Shown here piece after piece: positions 25,205 to 36,509 of a stretch of 64,000 nucleotides of DNA; position 1 is the stretch's first letter; each line of letters begins with the position of its first letter. The stretch covers positions 124,001-188,000 of the forward strand of contig JAMZAV010000306.1 in assembly GCA_024449915.1 (NCBI GenBank), in the 5' to 3' direction. The DNA is from Sweltsa coloradensis (lineage: Eukaryota; Arthropoda; Insecta; Plecoptera; Chloroperlidae). The notes beneath the pieces are model-generated. The model made no database searches. It was not told the origin of the DNA and worked only from the letters and a program-made list of their open reading frames with translations. The position numbers and the translations under genes are program-made.

Positions 25205-26172
25205 AATATTTTTATATGCAATTATAGCAGATTAACAATTGTGCTTTTTTTATTATTTAAGCCAATAAGATTAACACACATATTAGTCGGATGCGGTTCA
25301 CTCATCCATCTTAAAACAAGTAACAAATTATAAAGTCGGGACTTAAAGTTTATTGCACGCATGATGCCCTAAGATATACATACTCTATAGGCCTACTAGG
25401 CCTATAGCAATAAGCAAAGGAAACGGTAGGACAAATATTGCAAAGAAACAATTTTTTTTTATTGATACCAGTTGCACGATCATTTTATATACTAAGCTAA
25501 TTGTTTCATGGAAAAAATATAATTCATTCACAATGTCATAAATCTCATGTGTTTGGAGAAGAAAACTTTTAGTCCTACAATAACCTAAAGTAACACGCAT
25601 GCAAAGCAATGCAACATTGTTGGTAGGCCTACAATTTTGTGATCTGTAAACACTTGGTATGATTTAAATGTCACCGGTGTTTGAAAATAGATTTTACTAT
25701 AGGCTACATCAAAACATTGCTGGAAAGAAAAAAGTTCACTTTTGACTTTGAATTTGTCCCACAAAAATAATTTACTTTTTGTCAGAATCACTAATTGAGC
25801 TTTTGAAATTTTTCAAGTTGGAGACAAGACAAAAATAATAATAATAAACACGTCATCCCTGGGGGTAGTTTTTCATCAGCCACTTCCATCTCCGCGATTA
25901 TCAGGTGCGGTCTCCGTATTTCGCATTGGTCGTCAGCTCGTCATTCTTCACGTCTGTGCTTGCTCCAAATATCTGAAATGTAACGAAAGAAGTTACCCAA
26001 CAAGTTGTCTTTAAAAAATGTTTGACCCTACTAAAATTAGTGCCATAACATAATAATTATAAATTTAGACCTAATATGTCATGTAGGACTCAAAGATCAT
26101 AAACCCAGTTCAAGCAATTTTTGACAAACACAGTCAGGCGGGTCAGGCCTAAAATGCGTATCTTAACATTAT

Positions 26173-26245
26173 GTCACTGAAAATCAGTTATATAACTGGA
26201 GTGGGTAGACTCTAAATAAAATTTATTTTATTTATTTATTTATTT
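26173..26245 (+). mobile_element. S2 SINE 3'-end fragment
   Basis: Only the last about 70 bp of family S2 is present: the hairpin CACTGAAAATCAGTTATATAACTG...AGTGGG, then GTAGACTCTAAATAAA and an ATTT tail. This is typical of a severely 5'-truncated retroposed copy. Confidence 0.75.
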
Positions 26246-26880
26246 CCTACCTACGGCCTAGACCTACCGATATAAAAATAATTTTTCACACATTTGAAAC
26301 TCCCAAAAAAATTACCACACATTCCCACTTCATTGAGTAGGGCCCCCAACCTGTGAATTTAAAATCATATTTTTATAGCGTGGGTGGGAGAATTCAGACA
26401 ATAGAGTCATTGTTCATATATCGTAAGTCCAAAAGTTGATGCACGAGTTACCACACGAAATCTTTTTTTTAAATTGGAGGAAATTTACTAGGATTTTGTT
26501 CAATTGCACCAAAATTAAGAACTCTAGGGTTCTCTGATGACCTCAATTAAAAAAATAAAAAAATGTCGTAAAAGCCATACTATTAAATCTTCAATTTGGT
26601 GAAATTTTGTCGCTTGAATGAGAAAATTCTTCCAAATGATATGCATGTTACTATGGAAATCACCTTAGCAGTTTGAATTTAACAGGGCCTAGGGCCCTAG
26701 CGATTACAAAACCCCGGGTAGACCTATATTGATACGTTGAACCGTAGGCCTAATGTATGAAATTGCAAATGAATTCATAGGGGCCTACGTTGGATTTTTG
26801 CTATTTGGTCAGGTTATCAACGTATCAACAATGTCCTACAAATAGTAGGGTGTAGGCCTACTTTGGGAACTTGTTTGGCT

Positions 26881-26901
26881 GGGGGGGGGGGGGGGGGGGG
26901 G
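26881..26901. repeat. Poly-G run (21 G)
   Basis: An uninterrupted run of 21 G, a likely source of sequencing uncertainty and a potential G-quadruplex site. Confidence 0.9.
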
Positions 26902-27142
26902 TCCCAAAAAAATAATCATTCTTTCACTAAAATAGTTCAAATACACCATTTTTTATGTGGAAAAAAACAACAACATAAACTTACAAACTTTTAACATTTC
27001 TATTTTTAAAGGGCCTAAAGGCTGTCACCCGAAAAGGGTTTCGCCAAAAACAGAAAAAGAAAGACGATTGGCCCACCCAACGTACAATTTACACCTAGAG
27101 CGAAAATTTACATTTAGCGATACCCTTACCTAACCGTGGATT

Positions 27143-27545
27143 CAAAAGTAAAATAAATAAAATAAATCCCTATTAAGGGTTACCCACTAGTCACATAGCC
27201 TAGGTAACTGATTTTCAGTGGGGGACAGTAAACCAAAGCAACCAAGCCAACCCTGAAGGCCCAACGCAATCGACGAGTGTAGCGATAACCAACCAAAGAT
27301 TGATATTTTTAACAGGAATTTTAGGCTAGCAATCAGTGGTATGGAGAGTGCGAACATCCGCGGATCAACGCCAGAATCAACAAAGCGGATTCAGAAAAAC
27401 CTTCAAATTTATTAGGCCTATTTGGCTGTTGCTAGGATGGCTCCAAAAGTCACCCTTTACAAATTCCAAAGACAAGAAGTGATGGACTCAAGTCCCAATC
27501 AGAAGTTCAAAACTTATGACATTCGCAGGAATCGAACGTTAATAT
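27143..27545 (-). mobile_element. tRNA-derived SINE, family S2, antisense copy
   Basis: The reverse complement aligns along its full length with 60540-60900: B-box remnant GTTCGATTCCTGCG, then a body with GGGACTTGAGTCCATCA, TTGTTGATTCTGGCGTTGAT, CCATACCACTGATTGCTA, and the 3' hairpin CCCACTGAAAATCAGTTA with an AT-rich tail. The A-box half of the head is missing or decayed, and the hairpin loop is altered. It lies inside the TAGGCCTA island. Confidence 0.8.
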
Positions 27546-28739
27546 TTCACTCGGTAAAAATATTGAGCATAGGGTAGGCCCAAGATTAATTTTGAGTAGG
27601 GCCTACCGGTAATTCTTACGTAGGCCTACCGGGTTGTTTCGAAAGAATATCCCCGCCAATAATGAACATAGGCCTACCCTACTTAGTCGCGTTCCGTTAG
27701 ACCTGGTTTATATACCGGGTACGAGGTTTTTAGCTGGTTGGTCGAAAACGTGAGTAAATTTTTTATAAATACGCACCGAGTTGCAATGCTGGTTGGAATT
27801 TCAAACTCGTGGTAAAAACTCAGAGTTACCGCGTCCCCTTTGACAATGGCCCCCAACACTGCTACCAGCTGATTGCAAGCAACGTAAACAAACTACATCG
27901 GTATAACCTCAAATTATACATGTGTAATATTGCCGGTTGTTTATTCAAACAAGGTATTTATTAGCCTAACTAAATATTGGTAGAGCCTAGACAAATTAAT
28001 AATTCATAGGGCCTAACCCCCTATCCAATAATCAATAAAACTTTAATTATTTTCCCACTGGTTAAATTGCAAACCGACATGAAAAAAAGTAAAACGCAAT
28101 CTTACCTCATTTTAACTCACTTCGAAACGTAAAAAACCAGGTTTACCGCTGGATAAAACTAAACCATACCCAGCATGTGTATGAGGTTCCTTTAATTCGG
28201 CCTGGCTAGTATTCTTTAGCTTACCTAGCCTTTTGGGCAGTGCTGGCCACAGGGGGAACGGGAAACAACCTTTAGGCAGGGTACCCCTTTTTTGTCCTAG
28301 CCCCGGCCTTATGAAAAACATAGGCCTAGGCTAGGCTTTTCCCTTTCTAAAATAAAAAAAAAATTTTTAGGGCCCAGGGGCCTACTACCCAATACCCAGT
28401 TTCAATTGACCCAGTCTACCCATGCCCACTAAAAATGACCCACCTTGCCCCGACTCTACACGTGGGACCCCAGGCTACCTACCTGGCCTTACTTATAGGG
28501 CCTTTGTCTACTTGGGAGCTTAGGCCCTACCCTGGGCCAAAAAGCTTTTGGGGTTAACCCATTTTTTTATGGGATTGGGATGTATTAAACAAATTAAAAT
28601 ATATTAATTCCCTTTCAGCATTAAGGTAAAGCAAAATAAAGCTTTACCTCCCCACCCTAGGCTACAGCTTTGGGCGCGGCTTACTAGGGGCCAGGCCCTG
28701 GGCCCACCATGCTTAGACGAAGTTCAACATTTGCATAAA

Positions 28740-29215
28740 TTTTCGTCGCCTCTAAATTTCCAAAATTAAAAAATTTTTGTTAATTATTTATTGTTTTTCT
28801 TTCAGGTGTAATGTTTCGATCTTTTCTCAGCACCTCCCCCGCATCGATATTTTTTTGGGGTTTTTCAAGTTCCCGAAGTTTTTGTATGTTTTATCACCGT
28901 CAATGCCAACGTTTTAAATTAACATGCATTTTTTTTTTCGCTAAATTTACTTACTAGGTTTAAAAACTTTTTCAAGTTTTTTGACTATCTATAAACTATT
29001 TTAAAAAATATTGGTATGTCTGTGGTATATCAATTATCGAACGAGGAACGATTTATTCCTACAGTTGTTTCTTTCTTGTAGTTTTAAAAAGGGTACCCCT
29101 GCGGACTATATCCCACCTTTTAAAAATATTAATTAAAGTCATCCCCAAAAGTAGACGAACAAATAGTAAAATATAATAAAAAATTAAATAAAAAATAAAT
29201 AGCTATTCGGAATTT
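28740..29215. other. No gene seen
   Basis: Very AT-rich, T-run-rich sequence between the TAGGCCTA island and the T-rich tandem element. Confidence 0.4.
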
Positions 29216-29955
29216 TTTTTGGGTGAGCGGAGCGGCGTAGCGAGGAAGCGAAAATTCCCTTTTCACTACCTGGGAAAAAATCCGGGAAAGTTTTTTTTTT
29301 TTTTTTTTCTTTTTTCTTTCTTTCTTTCTTTCTTTCTTTCTTTTTTTTTCTTTTTTTTTCTTTCTTTCTGTATTTTTGTGTGTCTTTAACACGATTCCGG
29401 GTAAACCCTACTCCCCTTGCGATGAATTTCAGGGGGCCTTCGAAATCTCTGAAAATTTTGAACTGCCCCGTTTTGAGCGCAATCGGGGGAAATTTTTTTT
29501 CATAAAAAACCAATTTTCGATTTTTTTTTTTTTTTTTTTTTGATTTTTAAAAACTTCTTCGACTCAAAAACCCTACATGCTTTTTTCCGATTGTAAAGAT
29601 TTTTTTTGCAGAACCTTAATTTCATGAATTAAGATATTCGTGCAAATTTTTTAGCGTAATCGAAAAATTATTTCTCTTTGAAAATCGAAATTTTACGGGT
29701 TTTTTTTTTTTTAAAACAATTCTTTGACTTATTACCCCTACATGTTTTAAACCCTATTGTAATTATTTTTTCACAGAACCTTAATTTTATAAAATTATAT
29801 ATTCGTGTTAAATTTGAGCCCCAATCTAATATTTATTTCTTATGAAAATTGCCAATTTTAACGATTTTTTTTTTTAAAAAAAAATTACGATTAATTAAAA
29901 AAATTAAGTTTTTTTTTTATTTAATTTAATTTAATTAAAAAAAAATCTTCGACTA
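29216..29955 (+). repeat. T-rich tandem element with AGCG leader
   Basis: The element starts with a GAGCGGAGCGGCGTAGCGAG leader (29224-29243), then a (CTTT)n tract (29289-29372), then T-run-delimited units. Units at about 29520-29698 and 29699-29865 share CCCTACATG, CAGAACCTTAATTT and ATATTCGTG. The order (AGCG-repeat leader, T/CT tract, units ending in T runs) resembles the D1 element at 13.3 and 14.35 kb, though the sequences are not clearly homologous. Confidence 0.5.
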
Positions 29956-30525
29956 AGTAATGTTTTTTCACAAAACAACAGAAAATCCGCGAAAACACAT
30001 GGCAGCTCAAGCACCAATTACGCTCATCCAACAACGCGGCGGGACTTAAGCGTTTCCCTATTTTAAAATTTACAATAAATATAAATCGAACGTGGGTCTG
30101 GGCTGGGCCGACCCTTTATCTAAAATGAATAAATAAAATAGGTGAAAATGTTAATCGACAGCAAAGACAATTTGTAATTTTTTGTTTATCTGTTCTTTCT
30201 TTATAAGTTTTGTTTGCTCACAATTTGTTGTGTAGAGGCTGGCGGGACACCTTGTGCTTTGAGACATACTGCCTTTTTTCTGTGAACATTTCTTATATTT
30301 GAGCCCTGAAAGTGGAAAAATAAATAAGACAAAAAAATATGTCCCAATTATTGGTTATATAAGTCATAATACAATGGAACAAGACGAACATCCTTCGTGA
30401 ATGTTATGATACGGTAGCTTTACGCTTTTAAAGGCTCCATTGCGATTAATTTCACATGTTTCATTTATTTTATTTATTTTTATCAAAATTGCTTGAACCG
30501 CATGGGATAAGTGAGTAAACGGTAC
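29956..30525. other. No gene seen
   Basis: AT-rich sequence with no recognisable protein or shared repeat. Confidence 0.4.
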
Positions 30526-31065
30526 ATACCCATATGGTTTTTGCTGTGGGAAAGATGTGGGTTTCCCACACCTCCCTCCACACCAATAGAAATGTTATGT
30601 GGAATATAGCCAGTACCGGTCCCGTGTGGGAAAGGTATGGGTAAGCCCACACTATCTGCCCACACCTGCCCACACATCACCCGTATGGAATCCCACACGT
30701 ACAAAAAGCCAGGTTACCCACACCCACATCCATCCCACAGTGCCCATACTTGCCATGGCCGCACCCACACTGTTCCAGTATGGGACACACCACATTGTTT
30801 TGTGGATTAACTCGTAATCTATAATGATTTAGACTTTTAGAGATAATTATGGCATTTTTGTGTTTCACTTCATATTATAACAATGGGAATGTTTGTTGAT
30901 TAGTTTGAGCAGGAGTTCATGCAGAAAGTGTCGTACAAACTATTGAATAAATTAAAATATAAATATGTTATTTTCGTAAATTATTATGGTTAGGATAATA
31001 TAAACAAAAATGCCACTTTGGATTAGTTTCAAGGTAATTTGAATGTTGTCGTACAAAAGAAGTGG
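30526..31065 (+). repeat. Minisatellite-bearing element M1, copy 2
   Basis: Degenerate GCCCACAC/GTGTGGGA-type tandem units fill about 30540-30800. They are followed by a flank (30950-31025, TTTTCGTAAATTATTATGG...CACTTTGG) that matches the flank of copy 1 at 23.0 kb. Flank and tandem are arranged on opposite sides in the two copies. The open frames through the array are artefacts of the repeat. Confidence 0.6.
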
Positions 31066-33205
31066 TATAAATTTAAAAAGTAAAAACCTAACCGACAGTT
31101 CAAATCAATGAAAGAAAACAAAGCAGTATAACTGTAGGTAAGGAAGTACATAAAAGCTTTTTCCAATGCAGCTATTTTCAAAATTTATGTGCAGGCAAAT
31201 CCCAACAAAGCGGGTTACTGCTTTTAAACGAAAACGAAAAACGCGATAATAAGAACAGAAGTCGAGTGTATTTCTCGAATTATAAGATTATTTGTGCATT
31301 GGTGCATAAAGTGAACAGCTCGGCTACTGTGAGCTCGTGACCAGATCAACTAGACGATTAGCGCAACTCTGCAGCTCTTGGTGTGCCAAACACAAATGCG
31401 CAACTTACTAGAGTGTAATGTCCGGGTAAATTAAATGTATAAAGTTCTGCGAGGCACTGAAACGAATTAATAGTATTGCAGTAAGAAATAGGATGCAGGA
31501 CTTTGGATTTTATTATTAGTAGGAGAAAACGACGATTTTGTACACGTTTCATAGATCTCATTTTACGACCTGTCCCATTTGTGACACAGTCTACATTGTA
31601 TTAGTCAGTCTCAGTATTGTTATTAGGGTTGCCGAGTTGAGATTGTTTATTCTATTTCACCCCTTCAAAACATACACAAGCTATAATACTATAGTTTAAC
31701 ATAATATAAGTTTCAATATTATAGATAACAAAATAAATAAAACTTTTATTGAGTAGTATTTTTGCGTCAAATGAGTTGAGTGACAAACCGATAAATGATA
31801 TCAACGATAAAATATGATTTCGTGAATTATTTAATTTCGATAAATCGACCATTAGTTTATTAATCGATCTGTAATCAAATACAAATGTCAAATATCGATA
31901 ACAAAAAGTAGCGTCGAAAAACATTTCACTTTCGCAACCCCATATTCTGGAAACTGTATTTCAATAATATTTTTCAAGATCTTGGAATTGATATTGGCAC
32001 TATGTCCATTGTGTACAAATATTTCATTTCACTTCAATTCCCAAAATCGAGACACGTGCACTGAAATCCCAATTGACATTGTTTTCAAAACCTTTGCTTT
32101 AGAATATTTTTGTCTCCATCCTTTCGAAAATCATAAAGAACACCCAGTCTCCATTAGTTTAGACTTCTGTTGTCGATATTACGCCATCCAGCAGCCTAGC
32201 AGCATCCCCTTACAAAGAAGCGCTCAACAGATCAGTTCTCACCCCTCTCGAGAAATACGACACGCCCCCGTGAACACAGCTGATAACAATAAAATATCCC
32301 GCTCGGTGGGTTGGTTTGGTAAGAACCAAGCAAGCAGGGTTGCCATGGCAATAAGCCTACTTACAGATATTGAGATTTTACGCTTAGTAGGGGCGTAAAA
32401 ATTATTCACGAAAAATTACAAATACGTGTTTCGGTTAAAATTTGCCGCGTTGGCTTTTCTGAGAGACATGACGGGATCGATGCAGTGGATAAGACCTTGA
32501 TAAAGATATGTCAGAAAACATTCGTTGATACAGGGCAAGAAAATGAGAGGGGAAAGGTGCAGAAATTACTTATATGGCCAAAGCAACTAGCAAGAAGTAA
32601 CAAACATAAGCTTATATCAATATTTATATTTTTCACGATTGTACTTCGTAATTCATACATCATACTTAATTTTCATTTCCCACTTCATTTCACACAAACC
32701 GTCAAAATTTCGTACTTTTCTTATTTATTGTCAATATATAACTATAATTGATTAAATGTATCATGTATAAATTATGTAAAATAATTGTTATTCTGTGTCA
32801 AATCGAATTCTGTTTCCAATATACAATGTCACAAACTTTCAAAATAGTACTTTTATTTTCGCAAGGGCAATTTTTTCGGAAAAAATTCATTATCGAACAT
32901 ACTTTTGTGGAAAAATTAAAATAATTTTAACCAAATAGAAACATTTTTGTAAAACTACAAGAACAATCCTCATGTTTAAAAATAATAACGTATTGTGATT
33001 TTGAACATAAATTCGGATTGTGACGGATCACGGCGAATCACAGTCCTAATCTTAGATGTGAATGTTGACTGTTAATTTAGTGGCTAAAAGCTTCTGACCT
33101 GTAAATTGTACATTTCACCCGTCCAATATATTATTTAAGATTGACTTTAACCGATTGATCTTCACCATCGTCGACTTCCGTAGGCACAAACCTCAAACAA
33201 ATAAT
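31066..33205. other. No gene seen; possible foldback at 31.63-31.94 kb
   Basis: TTAGGGTTGCCGAG near 31624 and CGCAACCCCA near 31935 form a short imperfect inverted repeat around an AT-rich interior with several ATCGAT-type strings, possibly a hAT-like MITE. An X-box-like GTTGCCATGGCAAT is at 32339-32352. The 138-codon open frame at 31982-32398 has no recognisable domain. Confidence 0.35.
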
Positions 33206-33748
33206 ACCGTTGTTGCAACCCCACTTCACGCGAGTGATAAAGATATGAATATAATAATATATACTTTGCGTATTTTACTATCTATTAACAATTATATTCA
33301 TAAAAGAACAATTATTTGAACTATGAAACATATATATTTTTATTGAAACATCAAGCAAGAAAGACAATCTATTTTCATAAGTTAACTTTGATTTGATTTG
33401 CATATTGTCTGGTGGTTGTATTGTTTATTCTTGTATTTATTTATTTATTTATTTATTATTTGTCTCTGTAATTTGTACACATTATACAAAAATTACAGAA
33501 TGAAACAGGAAAGCAGGCCTATTGTGGCCCATTCACCGCAGTGATCCTGTTCCATTCTACACATTAATAAAATAATAAAATAACATAAATTCTCTTATAA
33601 AAGGACGATAATGATAATGGTGAAATGGATGATACAGTTTATTAATATGATAGTTAAAAATGAAATGAACTAATGTTTAATGCCGGTATCAAAGATCCAT
33701 TTGTCTTAGCGGTGGTCGTCAACTATAGGTCAATCAGGCAACCATTTG

Positions 33749-34144
33749 TCATCTTAAGTGATCTTGAATGGCCCTTTTAAACGCCTTATCAGAGATCCGT
33801 GACTCACGAATGTCCAAAGGCAGGGAGTTCCAAACACTGGCAGCTCTCTGGTAGAATGACCTTTGATAAGCCAGTGTTCGCGCAAAAGGAGGGCGCAGCA
33901 GCACTCCACTCTTGGCACCCCTACCCAAGAAAACATACCGGTTGTCCAGCTGAAGGCGCTTCAAAGGGTCAACATCAGCTTGTTTGCATAATCCCTTTGC
34001 CAGTAGTAGAATATCCATCTGTTTAATAACATTACTGATAAGAGGAAAATCACATTTTCCGCGACGTTCTTCAGCATTGAGAGACTTATCAAAACCCAGT
34101 ATCAATTTTGTAGCCCGGTTTTGAATACGTTCCAGAGTGCACAT
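33749..34144 (-). pseudogene. LINE RT C-terminal region
   Basis: 131 codons starting LERIQNRATKLILG and ending LPLDIRESRI...FKRAIQDHLR, the typical post-RT region of CR1/L2/Jockey-type ORF2 proteins. It continues the RT frame after a single frameshift near 34255. The intact frame here contrasts with the broken frames to the right of 34.8 kb. Confidence 0.8.
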
Positions 34145-34250
34145 ATTTATTTCCGTCGACGGATGCCATGCTGGAATTGCATATAGTAGTGTAGGACGAA
34201 CTACAGTCAGGTATAATGTCCTTAGAACTTTTGGCTTGCATTCTTTAAGG

Positions 34251-35130
34251 TTACTGTACAGAAAAACCTAGTAATTTAGACGTTTTTGATCTTATGGTTT
34301 TCACATGGAAGTTCCATTTGAGATCAGCAGTGATGTTTAGTCCCAGAAGCTTCAGTCTGTCTGTGTTGTCAATTGGATTCCCCTGTACATGGTACCTAGA
34401 GTTCGCAGTTAAAGCGGATTTAGACATTCTAAAGCAAACGCTTTTCTTTACGTTCAAATTCATGCTGTTCTGGCGGCACCAAAGTGATATATTATCCAGG
34501 TCCTGTTGTAATATTTCAATATCTTCAGCAGTCATAATGGATCTGTACAGTGTAAAGTCATCTGCATATTGGTAGCAACTAGACTGTACGCATGCTGGAA
34601 GGTCAAGCATAAATATTACAAAGAATAAGGGACCGACAACTGATCCCTGTGGAACCCCAGATGTCACTGCCACTGGCCTCGATGTTGCCCCACTATGAAG
34701 TACACTCTGCGTCCTTCCAGTTAGAAAGAAATCGCAACACTGTAGAATGTTCCACAAATGCCGTATGGTTTTCAAGCTTCTTAAGTAAATCTTGCATGTG
34801 GGACAAATCAAACGCCTTGCTTCCAGTCTAATGATATTACATATATTTTTTTAGGAGAGAGGTCGAAATTTTGTCCATCATGTGCTGCCAGTCCCTCAAT
34901 CATCTGTTAGCTGGTTTACGCAAGACCTTCTGGAAGAAAATCCATGTCTGTTGGTTGTTGTTAATCCGTCTCTCTCATAAGAAGTGCTTAGATGTAAAAC
35001 GAAGTACCTGTTCTACTAAAAGCATTTTAACAACAGAACCGATGTTAAAGCAATAGGTCCTATAGTTTGTTTACGTCCTCTTCGTCCCGGCCTTGTATAT
35101 AGGAACAACGTTTAGACGCTTCCAGTCAGC
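34251..35130 (-). pseudogene. LINE reverse transcriptase domain (fragment)
   Basis: The 34811-34251 frame (186 residues) carries RT motifs GVPQG (34658-34644) and YADD (34568-34557, the catalytic aspartates), followed by a LKLLGL-type block. The YADD context and GVPQGSVVGP signature are usual for CR1/L2/Jockey-type LINEs. Upstream on the minus strand an in-frame ADWKRLNVVPIYK (35130-35092) marks the RT N-terminus, but several frame changes and stops separate it from the long frame. One frameshift near 34255 separates RT from the C-terminal part. Confidence 0.85.
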
Positions 35131-36054
35131 CCGGGATTTGCCCTGTGGCAAAGTGGACAGGTGTAGAGACAGCTACACGGTGCAACAGCACGCACACACC
35201 ATCCTTTAAAATTCTTGTGCTGTTATAAGTGTTTGTATGTAGTGTTTCTGTTTCATATCTTGTTAGTTTTATGTCGTTTCTGAGTTTCAATGTCCATTAG
35301 CAATGCATGCGGTTTAATTATTTTTATTCTTTTTCACGTTCTTGAGTGGCGATCCACTTCAGACACCAATACAACGTCATCTCCCCCCTCTTCAAGGGAT
35401 GAGGTACATGGTGTCTCAAACTTTGGGTTCGGAACAACCCGTTACTCTCGCTATAAAAATGAGAAGCTCCTTGGAGGGACTCGCTAGTGGTTGTTTGCGG
35501 GTTATGCCCCCCTCGCCATCTCGCAAAAAACATCTAATCCTGTCTCTCTGTTCCAAACATTGTCATACCTCGTCACAATACACTATCCTAGTTAAACCTA
35601 CGGTCCACTTTGTTCTCATTGCTACTCCTTCAATATCCTCCAACATCCTTCGTCGAGACCTCCGAGACGCTCCGAGAAAACTTCTCTGCGGACATGCATC
35701 CCTTAAATGTCTAGCATTCCTAGACGTCGAGTTTTATGCTACGATAGGCCGTAGTAGTCCGCGAGTACTACTCGAATGGCCCCTCCTCTGTGATAGACAC
35801 CTAGACGTCGAGTTAGCTGTCTCGATATCAGGCATTAGACGTCGAGACCCGAGATTATCGCCTACTATAGGCTTAGTCCGCGAGAACGCCGAGCTCCCGA
35901 GCTTCTTAATAGGCTCGCATAGCCCACAAAATAGGTGTTCTAAGACACCAGTCTCCATTTACCGCGTCAGAAGTCCTTGCGGGTGAACACTACCCCCCTC
36001 CCTTACTCCTTCTAACTCCGCGGGTCCACAACATCCTAATTCGGCCTGCGAGCA

Positions 36055-36500
36055 TCTGGCCGCCCTGTGGACAGGACAGTCGGGCACTGCACTCTTTTGT
36101 TAGTACAAAAATGGAGACGCTCAAGCTCAGAGAAATACCCCGATAAGCAGAAGCTTTTCCCTAAGATATTCCCAACAAAATTAGCTCGGAACTAGGATGA
36201 TCATGTAACCCCAACTCGAGCGATGTAACGAGTTTACTCGTTTTTGCTCAATGACAAATATAAATAGGCTTTTCCAAATGTTTGATTCGCGAACTAAATA
36301 GACGCTTTTATCTGCCGATTCTACAATAGAAGATATAACGCATTTAACGTCGAGTACGAGGCAATAGAATCTAACCAGCGAGAAGTATATCGCAATCAAA
36401 AGAAAACTCGCGTACAAGTTAAATCACTGAGTAGTACAGTCGATGTTGGCAAGGGACTCAACTCCGTGTAGTTCTACATTCTAATAGTATCACAAAAAAA
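36055..36500 (+). other. BEL/Pao leader: PBS region and start of gag
   Basis: Follows the 5' LTR. A TGG-starting primer-binding-site candidate is at 36057. The first plausible gag start is the ATG at 36110 (METLKLREI...), after which the frame breaks within about 15 codons. No further gag similarity can be read until about 36.5 kb. Confidence 0.4.
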
Positions 36501-36509
36501 AGTACACAA

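Larger units (their letters stand above)
24260..28730. other. TAGGCCTA-rich compositional island
   Basis: Variants of the palindrome TAGGCCTA (TAGGCCTAC, GGGCCTA, TAGGCCC and similar) occur on the order of 30 times here, for example near 24676, 25387, 25624, 26743, 27412, 27620, 27670 and 28321. Such words are rare in the rest of the window. The island also contains a hAT-like MITE (24781), S2 SINE pieces (26173, 27143) and a 21-G run (26881-26901). No gene is recognisable. Confidence 0.65.
33435..35210 (-). mobile_element. 5'-truncated LINE (CR1/L2/Jockey-like) nested in the LTR
   Basis: The 8-bp duplication ATTCTTGT occurs at 33427-33434 and 35211-35218, and the uninterrupted LTR copy has it once (48166-48173). 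On the minus strand the insertion begins inside the RT domain (no endonuclease), continues through RT and the C-terminal region, and ends with a hairpin (stem 33466-33477 / 33485-33498) and an (AAAT)n tail (33435-33459 on the plus strand). This is a 5'-truncated target-primed insertion that postdates the BEL/Pao element. Confidence 0.88.
33211..36054 (+). repeat. 5' LTR of BEL/Pao element, interrupted by a LINE
   Basis: Left part 33211-33434 and right part from 35211 onward together match 47932-48915 along the whole length. Removing the LINE (33435-35210) and one 8-bp duplication leaves about 1060 bp against 984 bp for the 3' LTR. The excess is entirely in the right part: 836 bp against 742 bp downstream of the shared ATTCTTGT. 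A candidate primer-binding site starting TGG lies at 36057, two bases after the LTR; the tRNA is not identified. Confidence 0.8.

Noticed and set aside
29129..29513. Lysine-rich open frames on the minus strand
   Set aside because: They are translations of the (CTTT)n tract and T runs, not genes.
31982..32398. 138-codon open frame on the plus strand
   Set aside because: No domain or motif, ordinary AT-rich context, no codon pattern that stands out.
35219..36054. Independent repeat family rich in GACGTCGAG words
   Set aside because: It aligns with the second half of 47932-48915 and is bounded by the target duplications, so it is the remainder of the 5' LTR.
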